From: Isoetes taiwanensis
Lineage: Eukaryota > Streptophyta > Lycopodiopsida > Isoetales > Isoetaceae
DNA: 64,000 nucleotides
Assembly: GCA_021234155.1 (NCBI GenBank)
Contig: JAJEKV010000084.1
Coordinates: forward strand, 4,677,093-4,741,092
Reading direction: 5' to 3'
The notes under the pieces were generated by a model, which was not told the origin of the DNA, made no database searches, and saw only the letters and a list, made by a program, of their open reading frames with translations. Positions 46,151 through 56,199 of the stretch are shown here, one piece after another. The stretch's first letter is position 1. Each line of letters opens with the position of its first letter. A program made the position numbers and the translations under genes.

Positions 46151-46617
46151 TCGCCTGCTTTTTGAGCTTCACCACATACCTCGCTCATAACCATCTCTAG
46201 GTTGGGTATGTGGGCCTCTCGTGATGTTTATCACGGAGGTCTTTGGCTTGGATCACCTCGTAACCCAAACATAAACTCCTTGAGGTAAAAATCCACCGCC
46301 GGAAGCACCGGCTTCTTGCTTACCGCTGTGGTGATGAGCAAGCACTCATCCGGGGTGTTTTGGGGCCATAGCTAGATGAAGAATTCGTGGATCGAATTCA
46401 AGCAGAAGAAGGCATGGGATAGTGAACGAGAGGCAAACCAAGAAAGAATTTGGGAAAGAATTTCAAAATCCGATAATTGCGGGTTCAGAGTAGTGGATAG
46501 CCATCATGGCAGTTACTAGCGGATCATGATGACAGTTATTCCAAAAATGTGCATTTTGTACATATGTATATGTACAAAAAGGACTACATTTATAGACACC
46601 CTTTCATGCTTTTACCC

Positions 46618-47080
46618 TGGACAGTGTATGTCATTGTAGGTCTTGGAGGTCAGTCAGTTAAATGTCAGCCAGGTGTGTACCATTTTGACAGCCTAGAAAT
46701 GTACAAGGGCTCCGAGCCTGTCATGAGTTTTGTTGAGGATGCAAACACAAAATTCCCAAGCACCATAAAGCTGTGCCACAAGAAAATTACAAGTTCCCCC
46801 ACTCAGTCTGATTGCTGGTCGTGTGGTCCTGCTATATGTGTCTTTGTAAAGAAAGTTGTGGCTGCAATGCGAGACTTGGACATACTATCCCAATGCAAGA
46901 TGAGTTCGTAAATTTGAAGGTATTACTCATCCAATGTGAGGCCTGATATGTTTGTTGTAGGGTGTACCAATTTCTACTGGCGAGCTGTTGGACACGCACA
47001 GAATGATGATTGATGTTGTGAAGCACAGTTGCTCTAGTAATGAAGCTGAGGTTGACAGATCAATAGATCTTTACTTGTAA
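46618..47080 (+). pseudogene. Second-type Ulp1 (C48) protease C-terminal fragment
   Basis: Just outside the element 2 terminus, the plus strand encodes VYHFDSLEMYKGSE (catalytic-Asp strand) and TQSDCWSCGPAICVFVKKVV (Gln and catalytic Cys block). After a likely intron at about 46,918-46,960 comes a tail ending SIDLYL-stop near 47,080. It is more canonical than the Ulp1 of elements 1 and 2 and is on the opposite strand. It is therefore probably from a different transposon or host gene into which element 2 inserted. The N-terminal half is missing. Confidence 0.6.
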
Positions 47081-47260
47081 TCACATGTTTGTATTATTGT
47101 AACCAAAGAGGTTATTCTTGTAACCTATTCTTTCATTGACACTCTAATGTACATTGTTGTATACTGTTGTATACAATAGACTTTTCTGGCTGACCAGAGC
47201 AACACTCTGGTGGAGTTCAAATCTCCAGAAGAAATTGATGTATTCAAAGATTCATGACAA

Positions 47261-47363
47261 TGTGGTGATACATGTCGTGATAGATGTGGTGATGCAAATG
47301 GTGCATGTGGTGAATCATGTGGTGCATGTGGTGAATCATGTGGTGAATCATGTGGTGAATCAT
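47261..47363. repeat. GTGGTGAATCAT minisatellite
   Basis: Tandem 12-15-bp units of GTGGTGAATCAT/GTGGTGCAT. Related arrays lie at 50,017 and 55,962. Confidence 0.7.
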
Positions 47364-47478
47364 AGGTGGCATGTTGGAGCTTACGTGGCATGTTGGAGCC
47401 TAGATGGCATGTTTGAGCCACCTTGGCATGTTGGAGCCTAGGTGGCATATTTGAGCCACCTTGGCATGCTTGAGCCTT
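47364..47478. repeat. TGGCATGTTGGAGCC minisatellite
   Basis: Six imperfect units of about 19-21 bp, TGGCATGTTGGAGCCTAGG, alternating with TGGCATGTTTGAGCCACCT, immediately after the GTGGTGA array. Confidence 0.7.
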
Positions 47479-47653
47479 TACATGACCTTTGTTACATGTT
47501 TGACTTTCATTGACCAACATGTTTGGTGAAGCGTAAGTCAACAATTGAAGTCAACAATCAATTTACACTAGCTAATTATAACTAAAATTACTAAAGAAGT
47601 GCCAAGCCAACATAATATGATTGGTGTCCAAAAAAGAATGGCCATTTCAGGAT

Positions 47654-47656
<3 letters not shown>

Positions 47657-47684
<28 letters not shown>
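47657..47684. repeat. 28-bp poly(T) run
   Basis: An uninterrupted T run in non-coding sequence. It could be the poly(A) tail of a minus-oriented retroposed sequence, but no SINE or LINE is recognised beside it. Confidence 0.4.
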
Positions 47685-47688
<4 letters not shown>

Positions 47689-47815
47689 AATAAAATTATG
47701 GTCATTACGAGGTAATTATTCGTATCCTACTAAATCATTACGATTAAGATACTAATGGTACGAAATCCTAAAATCGTAGCCTACGAAATTAATTTCACGC
47801 CAGCCTTTATAGGCT

Positions 47816-48274
47816 ATGGTCGTGAGGAAGAAGCATCGTCCAATTCTCCCAAACAGAATGCCGAAGCGCTGCCGCTCTCCTTCTTGCTCTGCTTCCCCTT
47901 CCCCTGGCCCGTTCAAGCGCCGGGCCTTGCTTACCTTGCCTTTGGCAGAGGTCCTAGCCAGTTATGGCATAGGATCATGGGTTATTCCTTTGCAGGATGA
48001 TCATGATGTCGAACTCGAAACCAAATCTGTCCCCAATTCAGAGGAGAGCCCTGAGGAGTACAGCAGCTCCTCTTCTGAAAGCTCTGAATACTCTCTTTTA
48101 GAGCTTTCAGAAAATTCCTCCAATTTTCATTCATCTGATGCAGATTCTTCAGAGGAGGAGGTTGATTCCGAAGACAACATCTGGAGCAAAGAAGAAGAGA
48201 CCAGCGAAGAACAAGACTTGGACAGTGAAGAAGAAATATTTGCAGAATTTCACAATTGGCTGGAGAGTAAGTAG
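47816..48274 (+). CDS. Small acidic Ser/Glu-rich protein, uncharacterised
   Basis: A 152-codon frame from the ATG at 47816. The N-terminus is basic and Pro/Arg-rich (KKHRPILPNRMPKRCRSP), followed by LPLAEVLASYGIGSWVIPLQ, then a long disordered acidic tail of Ser, Glu and Asp (for example YSSSSSESSEYSLLELSENS). It has no intron and no recognised domain. A second short gene-like frame follows at 49117. It could be a real lineage-specific gene or part of a mobile element. Confidence 0.4.
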   Translation: MVVRKKHRPILPNRMPKRCRSPSCSASPSPGPFKRRALLTLPLAEVLASYGIGSWVIPLQDDHDVELETKSVPNSEESPEEYSSSSSESSEYSLLELSENSSNFHSSDADSSEEEVDSEDNIWSKEEETSEEQDLDSEEEIFAEFHNWLESK

Positions 48275-48379
48275 CATGCAATTCAATTTTTTGCAATTTT
48301 TTTTACAGGCTTTCCAACTTTCTTTACTTTTCTTATAGATGAAGCTTGAAGTCCCGGAGCTGAGGAAGCCACTGTTTTT

Positions 48380-48740
48380 TTTTTTTGATCAAGTTCAACC
48401 ATAGGCCTTTTGTGCCTTTGTTATTTTTTGAAAAAACAGATACCACAGGCCTTAGTGCCTTTCTTTGATCTCATCCATATGTCTAACAGGCCTTAAGTGC
48501 CTTAAACTTGAAACACAGGCCTTAGTGCCTTGTAATATATGATGGCCTTAGTGCCTTTTTTTAATATATACAGGTCTTGTGCCTTTTTGAAGTCTTCTGT
48601 GTTGTAATATTCTGAAGTATTTTGTTCTGAAGTATTCTGTTTTCTGTTTTAATCAATTGGTTTTGTAATACCTTTATATTATGCCTTCAGTTTAATCCAG
48701 GCCTTGTGCAAGTTTAATTCAGTTTAATTCAGTTTAATCC
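48380..48740. repeat. Interspersed GGCCTTAGTGCCTT repeats
   Basis: At least seven imperfect copies of AGGCCTTAGTGCCTT at irregular spacing, downstream of the acidic ORF, followed by four units of CAGTTTAATT near 48,690-48,740. GGCCTT and its near-complement spacing may form small stems. Confidence 0.6.
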
Positions 48741-49116
48741 AGTTATACCTTGGAATTCATTCAACATTCAAGTACAAATTTCTGTAACTGAAGCATAAAA
48801 AATGAGAATGCAAAACAGAAACTTCTTTATATTCATAAAAGTACCTATACAATACCCTTTACACAATTGCCACAGTAAGTGGATTTTCCTAATACTTTCG
48901 GTCTATGTGGCATGCTTGAGGTGTGCAATTGTATGCATGCAAACGTCCCTTTCCTCTTCTGCCTCATTCCCAAAATCGTATGCATGCCTACGATTTGCAT
49001 CCCTTTTATTCCCAAAATTCTGCCCTGCAGCTTCATTCCGTCCATTCCGTCCCCATCGTCTATTCCGCCATCTCCTTCACTCCTTCCCCATTCCGTCCAT
49101 CTCCTTCACTTCCGCC

Positions 49117-49440
49117 ATGGCCAAGTTCAAGACTACACTCCGCAGGAATACTATCCCGGCCATTGTGCCTGCTCCTTCGTAGCCAGCACGGTCAGAATCC
49201 GTGTCTTCCTGCGGAGGATCCGTGTCTTCCTCCACCAGAGGAGGCTGCCCGGTTACAGTGGTGGCCAAGTTCACTCCACCAGAGGTGGAGAAGCTCATCA
49301 TGGATGCACAGGCTGTCGCTTCGATGCGGATGCTCGAGTGGGTGCATGCAGGTTATGATGACGAGGAGCGACTCCTCGAAATGAAGATATATGCCTGCGA
49401 GGACGACCTCCATATAGAGCTCACGATGGCCTCCGCCTGA
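49117..49440 (+). pseudogene. 107-codon ORF with one in-frame TAG
   Basis: Begins MAKFKTTLRRNTIPAIVPAP, hits TAG at 49180-49182, and continues in the same frame through CPVTVVAKFTPPEVEKLIMD and MRMLEWVHAGYDDEERLLEM to a TGA at 49440. Only one lesion is seen. Upstream 48,900-49,110 is pyrimidine-rich. Family unknown. Confidence 0.4.
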
Positions 49441-50016
49441 TTAGTTTAGATTTGTATTGTAATCCCTGGTTTCAATTTTTTTGGCAATAGTCCTTGTGAC
49501 TATTCTTTGTAAAGGCTTTTCATTAATGACAGAACTTGTTTTGCAATAGTCCTTGTTTTGCAATAGAACTTGTTTTGCTTTAACTGTTCTCTGAGTTTCC
49601 ACTGTTCTTTCAGTTAGCTGAACTGTTCAGTTAGCTGAACTTTTTGTCATTAATTATAAAATGCAAACAAGGAATTTGAAGGTGCAGAATCTATGATCTG
49701 CACACTAACAAAATATGGTAACCAAATCAAAGAAATAGGAAAATATGAGATGGATGGCTCGGGTTCAAAAGAAATAAAGTTCAAAAAGAAACCTAAAAAG
49801 AAAAACACGTAATTCCCCTCAAGCAAAAGTTAGTGGCCTTGCAAGAATCTTTGCACAAAGCGTAGCTTAATGAATTTTGGCCTCATATCAATTCAGGGGA
49901 CCTAATTTGGGATCCATATATTGCTGTCACCAAAATCAGTCAAGATACTATCAGGAATCTGAGAGCCATTCCATTTTCTGACCGGGTCAAAAAATGGTCA
50001 ATGCCCCTGGCTGATT

Positions 50017-50072
50017 ATGGTGAAATCTGTGGTGAAATCTGTGGTGAAAACTGTGGTGAAGCTGTGGTGATG
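50017..50072. repeat. GTGGTGAAATCT minisatellite
   Basis: Five units of GTGGTGAAATCT-like sequence, related to arrays at 47,261 and 55,962. Confidence 0.65.
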
Positions 50073-50183
50073 CAAACGTTGTTTTTATATTTCAAAGGGA
50101 GAAAAATACATATGGAAATCTACCATACCCTAGAATAGTTCATACTTCTTATGAAATGAAGTATGAAGAAAAATCGTGGAAAA

Positions 50184-50660
50184 CTATAACCCCGAGCTTC
50201 TAGTATTATCAAAATGCATTAGAGATATAATAATAGCTGTTTTGAAGAGGTTAATGATGACATACGCTTCTCGGGCCTCAATCGATCCCGCATTGTGAGA
50301 TCTCAGAACTCTTCTTCTTCCAAGTATGTTCAAGATGAGATCAAGTTTTTCTGCTGAATAGTTGGTGAAATCCAAAGAACACTAAAACATGAGCTTCTCA
50401 AGCTTTACCCCCCACTTATGATACAGATTCATAAAGTATTGTCTCAGGTTGTTGTGTCTCCATGCATCTGGCCTGTTGAGCACTTTTTTAATGGCTGAAG
50501 CATGGATCATTTCCTGCTTTAGTTGGATGAATATATCCTCTTCCTCAAGCATGGAGAGAGCTGCGACCTCATCCTCGGAATCATACGCCACCCCCAGATC
50601 CTGGTCGGCTGCACCAGCTCTGTTAAGTCTCCTGACTGCATCTGTGTAAAACAACGTCAT
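50184..50660 (-). CDS. Uncharacterised minus-strand exon(s) 3' of the Helitron
   Basis: The frame 50382-50660 reads VRRLNRAGAADQDLGVAYDS, ALSMLEEEDIFIQLKQEMIH and WRHNNLRQYFMNLYHKWGVK before a stop. A TTTTACACAG acceptor-like sequence precedes DAVRRLN at about 50,642. The separate frame 50184-50375 (NYSAEKLDLILNILGRRRVL) lies just downstream. The upstream exon may be at 54,411-54,674 on the other side of the Helitron. No family recognised. Confidence 0.35.
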
Positions 50661-50666
50661 TAGTAA

Positions 50667-53600
50667 CTAGTAATGGTGCCCAGCGTTGCTGGGCATAAGT
50701 TGAGAGCCTGCAAATTTTTTGAGCCACAATGAAAAAACGCTTAAAAGAAACCTCACTTCTTCATGTTACATAGTGATGCATCGATATTTCTGAGAGAAAG
50801 TGCTCTTCTCCAGTCTCCAGTCGCTCATCTTCTTCAATCTTGTCATAAATGAGTGTTATATAGCATAAGAGGACCCCTAAAGACCACGTCCAAAGAGGCA
50901 AAGTTTTAAAGGATGTGCCTTTCGCCCAAAAAGGGAACAGGATGTGCTTTTTTTACCAAGCGCCTTTTGTGCCTCCCCCTTTTGTTTTATAGAACTATAG
51001 GCTCTCGATTCGAGGGGTCATCCTCACCATCCAAATTAGGGTAAAAGTTGGAACATGTCAATGATGCCACAATATTATCAGCATTGGACTATAGGGGATT
51101 TGTTTTCATGTTGACAAAAAATTAGATCGAATATATAGAAAATATTGTATTATATGTTACATTGCGGGGCTTATATTGAGAGCTTGTAAATATGCTCGCT
51201 TTATAATTCTTATTTTTGTAATTGTCGTGCATATGGTTTGTTTTCCTAGTTTCCTCTACCATATACCTGCATGCTATTTGCATGTGACAGTTTTAGCAAA
51301 TAAAAGTGAGACGCTATTTATGTTTGGACGATATAGCTTATAGAAGGTGCTTTTACATAAAAAAAATTATCCATTACTTTTATGCATGAAACCAATATTC
51401 ATCTCACGGCATCAATAAGATTTTATAACATTGTTATAAGATATTAGAGGTTTATTAGTGTTTCTTTGTCAAGATTAAAGATTTATTAGGCCTTTCTTTG
51501 TCAAGATGATTTTGTAACAGTCTTATGATGTGTTGTAGTTCCATGGCTTTTATTTGTTTTGATTGTTGGTAAATGTTCGGTTTAGAGGTAGTTGTAAACA
51601 TAATGCATAGGAGATATTTTTATGCTTAATTGCTCTTTTTCTTACAACACCTTGAGCACCTTGACCACCGGTGTCAAGAAAGAGCTTTTGGCCAACTCCA
51701 AAGATTACCTCTAGGATAATGAACTTTGGTAACTCTGGCATCCCCTGAGGCCCATTAGAAAAGAAAATCTAGCCACAGAGGCTGCTGTTCCGACATCATT
51801 TCTTGCAACTAACATAAGTGCAGTCAGTGCTATAGTACTTAAAAAAAATGCATTGCTTGATCAAATTCAATTTAAGCAAATCCCATCTGCACAAGAAGTC
51901 GCCCCTGAGAACAACCGCCCATAGTGCTGCTTTCTGCCCATTACATAGAGCTAGTGGTACCGCGCCAATGAAGTACATGCTGCTAGCAGTATCTTGATGG
52001 GAGCTCCCATAGCAGTTCATATCTGATATTGTGGAACAAACAATAGCAGCCTTTAGCCATCATCTATCACTGTAGAAAAATATAATTTTGGAACTCCCAA
52101 GTATAAGACAACAATGCTTGAACAGGACAGCTCATATAATTTGAGAAGTATGCACAAATTAATCTGAGAAGTATGCACAAATTCACGAAAATTATCAATG
52201 TCTGCTTATATGGGGTACATAGATTAGAGTTCTTCTGGCAGTAAGTTCGGAATTTCAATAAAATTAATTGTTACGTTTTGGGTAAATAAGCAAGCCTCCG
52301 CAACATTGTTACAACCTATTGTAATATTGCCATCAACAATCTCTGCAGAATTTCAGTACAACTTACTGGCTGCATTTTTGCATACTCAATGCATAACCTA
52401 GAACAGGTGTAATAGCAGCTTTATGAGGCTTTATGAGAACAGGTATCTTAGGCTTTCTTCTCATCTTCAATCTTCTACTGCCATATTGAGGCCTCATATC
52501 TTCGTTGGCATTGCGTTAGAGCTTTGGAATACTCCTTCAGTTAAGAATCCATACACACTGCTAGTCCCTATAGTTTGCACCATTTGCTCTCAATGGGTTG
52601 ACAGCTTGTAGTATGGCTGAAAATTTTAATGGCTTGCATCGGGCCTGTTTCTTCCGTCTAGACAGAATTATATACAGTAGAAATATTAATTATTGTTATA
52701 TAGTTTCTGGCAATAAGCAAAAGCGCATGTAAAGAAAATAGCAAGAGACTAATTATTGCAAACATGGATAAGAAAGACTTTAGGCAAGGGTAGTATAGTT
52801 TATCTTTACCTCAATGATGCAGGTAGCTTCGGTCTTTGCTAGCGTAGGTGGATATCTGCTTCAGGCTAACAGCAGGGCTGAATTTAAACACTCTGTATAA
52901 ACCAAGCATGATGTTATGAGTAAAGACTATAAAATAAAATAAAAGCACTGTCTACTAACCGCATGGCAGTGTAAGAAAAGGGGTAAAATCGTTTGTTTTT
53001 ACTTGTTTCTCTATAAATGCACTGCTTTTATATGCTAGGCAAAGGATTAACAATAGATGAAGAAAATATGCTCTACAACAAACAGACATGTCAAATAAAA
53101 GCCACTTGCTAATGATAATGGGGAAATCTGGAGGAGAAATTACCCTTATTGTAGCTGCATAATCAATTAACAGCAAGTTAGTTGGAAATTTCAAGACAAA
53201 CTAAAACAAAGATCCAAATATTGTGGCTACGTGTATAAACAATCCCATAAACACTGATCAGTCTTTTAGATCAGTTTTACAGTGACCCAATGATTTACAA
53301 TTTTATGATTGTATTCCCAATTCCCAAAAACTCAATTCTGGAAGTTTTCAGCAAATATGTCCATGTGATAGGATCAGGTTGATATGTCATATGTTTGGCA
53401 AAACATTCAGCTCTATAAAAAATTAAATTGGAAATATTTCAAGCCTATGCAGATGGTTGACACTGGAATGCACTATGTATACTTCCACGTGGTAACATTT
53501 GACAATAACCACAAAGACCAAACAAATTTTAAGGTAACAATGATACGAAAGAGAAAAATATGTATAGTAGAGTAGAAGATGCAGCAGCAGAAGTTGCAGA

Positions 53601-54392
53601 GAATCAGTGGTCAAAGAAGCATACGGATCTGATCAACATTGATGTCTTCTTCAGCGTTAAGCATGGAAAACGAAATAAATTATCTTACGTTCTAGGTTCT
53701 AGGTACGCCAAAGAGCTCAAATGGGAGTCGTCTATAACTTGACCCTCATCTATCAATCTTGATTCCATCGGGTGGATTAAGCACAATCCGTAACAACCGT
53801 AGCTCTAATGCGATCCATATCACGATTAACACTTGCACAAATACTCTATGCACAAATACATTAAACGAAATGCTTGAAATGCGAGTTGTTACCTCAAGTG
53901 GTAGAAACCATTAGCCATGTAGAAGAAGATAGTCACATCTCCATCTTAGCCGCTCCTCGCTTATCTAATCTTCAAAGATGGGGCTCCAAACGATCATGAC
54001 CCAAGGCAAAATACTAAGCCGCGCTGAGAAAATAGGCGATGGTCAGAACAAAAATTGATCCTCTTCCAATTCTGCCCGACCACGCCACTTCTTCGCCCAA
54101 GCTCAAGAGCAAATGTAACGCATATAAAATGATGAGCACATCTCACAAAACGGAAGAAGCAAATATATAAGTTGCGGCAGTCTCTTCTGCGCTTGGAGAG
54201 CTCAGCCGCAAGACGCCTGTAAGGGCAAGACGCCCCGAGCTCGCAGACCGCCCAAAGCTCTACACCGCTGAAACCTAAAAAAAAAAAAGGGATGAGAAGA
54301 GAAGAAATCTTGGCCGCGGTAATGTCGATGGATCTCAGCCGTCCAAATTAGGGCTGGGTCCAACACTTACACTATAACATTATTATATAAGA
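50667..54392 (-). mobile_element. Non-autonomous Helitron (3,726 bp)
   Basis: On the minus strand the element begins TCTTATATAATAATGTTATA and ends with the hairpin GCCCAGC-AAC-GCTGGGC (50678-50694) followed by ACCATTACTAG at 50667. This is the classic Helitron 3' hairpin plus CTAG, inserted between A and T without target duplication. No Rep/helicase is seen. The interior (50,700-54,390) holds only short gene-like fragments, for example GMHYVYFHVVTFDNN near 53,490, that I cannot name. Confidence 0.7.
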
Positions 54393-54410
54393 TATAGAAA
54401 TCACATTCTA

Positions 54411-54756
54411 CTACAAAGAAAGGCAACCGCCTATCACTGCCTTGGCTTCTAATTCTTTAAGCCCATCAGGAATTAACCTATGTTTTAAGCCTAGAATACC
54501 TCGGAATTCATGGGTCCTCCACTCCTCTAATATCCGCCTCTGTTCCTGGTTTATTTGCTCCAGTATAGGTCCTACCAGATGCGACTGCATTTGAACTGGC
54601 GAAATTGTTTGTGCTCGTGTTCTCCTTCTGTTTTCTTCCGCCATAGCTGGATTGGGATAAGCCAATGTCTGCATGCAAAACTAGATTTAGGGTTTCCCTC
54701 CAATCTTTTCTGCACAGCCAGCTTTTGAATGATTGACCTTGCATTTGATATGACAT
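54411..54756 (-). CDS. Uncharacterised minus-strand exon 5' of the Helitron
   Basis: The frame reads AEENRRRTRAQTISPVQMQS, LVGPILEQINQEQRRILEEW and GLKHRLIPDGLKELEAK. Charged and helical. It lies directly upstream of the Helitron in transcription direction and may be spliced to 50,382-50,660. Not recognised. Confidence 0.3.
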
Positions 54757-54978
54757 TTGATGGTGGGTTTCATCATGTGTTTCTCTGTCCCATTATGTTC
54801 ATCCTTAATGTAATTTTTCTGTGTGTCACTTTCACCCTGTCAATTAAACAGTGAAGATTGAAGAGTGAAGATTTATATTAAACATATAAAATGATTACAT
54901 AAGGTTACATTTCAGATTACAAGCGAGGATTTGTATTCAGATTACATGAGAAACAAAACTTTTTATATACACTTGCTT

Positions 54979-55699
54979 TCATTCCTGTGGGTCTATCAAA
55001 AAGAGATCTGGGTCCAGCTCCTCCTCGTCATCTTCTATGATCACCAGATCAGTGGCCACCGGGTCAGCTTGCCAGCCTATTTCATCCCATTCTGGAGGGA
55101 AAGCAAAAAACCATAATGGTGCAAAGGTTACCAAAACGTAATAGCAAATTTTCTCCATGTGCATCCCGCAAGCCCTTGTGATGATAGAACATATCCCCTC
55201 AAGTGAAGGAATTGGTCCTCTCAGAAACAACCTATTATAACAAAAAAGCGTAACCCGCCTAGCGTAAAGGCTTGGTAGCCATTAAGCGTAAAAGGTCTCA
55301 ACCTTTGCGCATCCCGGTCAATAGTATGAGGAACGGGCCAAAGATGCCGGTGTGTAAAAATTTCAAGTGGCAAAGAGAGTTAGTTGAGAGGTCCGGGAGG
55401 TCCGGTGTACAATTCATCCTCCCGTGAGAGTTTTCAGCATTTCTGATCATATTCTCATCCAAAGAATAGAGAAATTTCTGTTGCTCGAGGATGTCCATCC
55501 ATTCTCGCATGGCTGAAAATCGACAAAGACGCCTGGGTATTATGGGCTCTTCTTCTCTCGTCACATTGTCCCATTCTCGCACTCCATCGCTTTTGCAAAG
55601 ATCCAAGAGGTGAAGTTGGCCATGTCTCGCTGAAGTAGTCTGCCGTAGTCGTAAACCAGAAACCGCTTCCACCCAATCAGAAATCAAACCGCTTCCCAA
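54979..55699 (-). CDS. Uncharacterised minus-strand frames
   Basis: The frame 55298-55699 includes RLCRFSAMREWMDILEQQKF; the frame 54979-55230 includes CYYVLVTFAPLWFFAFPPEW (a hydrophobic stretch) and a strongly acidic end LVIIEDDEEELDPDLFLIDP. Both could be exons of one gene with the downstream frames. No family recognised. Confidence 0.3.
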
Positions 55700-55961
55700 G
55701 GACCTCCTGTCAGAAATCGTAAGCTGCTCCCCAACTGCTGTAATAAACCGTAAACTCGGCCGGGAGCAAGAAGAATGGCATCTCGCCTTTTGGGTTGCCC
55801 GAGGTCATTAATTTTCGCCATCCCATAATGATTTTTCGCACGGGCCGCCCAAAGGATGATGAGAGGAATTGATGGGACCGAGAGAATTTAAGGAAAAGGA
55901 AAGCATTTCAGTGGAAAAGCTGTTCAGAAGGATCTATCTGTCTCAGGGGAAGAGACAGAAA

Positions 55962-56017
55962 GTGAAACACGTGGTGAAACATGTGGTGAAACACATGTGG
56001 TGAAACATGTGGTGAAC
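55962..56017. repeat. GTGGTGAAACAT minisatellite
   Basis: Five units of GTGGTGAAACATGTG-like sequence. Confidence 0.65.
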
Positions 56018-56199
56018 CTGGCGCATGTTACATCAGGGACATCAAAATACAATTACATATTACATCAAAAGCAAACATAGTACATTGAAACAAGGGACAT
56101 CAAAATACAATTGAGCATGGAATTGAGTTTCTTATATTATTCCCAAACAAGGCAAGATACAACAACATATATTCAAAATTTCTGAATCATTTCCTAACA

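Larger units (their letters stand above)
42431..46617. mobile_element. Truncated right half of a second element of the same family (element 2)
   Basis: The right terminus at 46617 reads, as reverse complement, GGGTAAAAGCATGAAAGGGT, nearly the element 1 end and identical to the left end of element 3. Inside, on the minus strand and in the same order as element 1, are RING/coiled-coil remnants (45,135-46,150), a GTACA-rich cluster, basic linker exons and Ulp1 remnants (42,600-43,260). The left half with the transposase is missing; sequence stops where the palindrome arm ends. Confidence 0.75.

Noticed and set aside
47657-47684. SINE or LINE tail at the poly(T) run
   Set aside because: No promoter boxes, reverse transcriptase or flanking duplication recognised.
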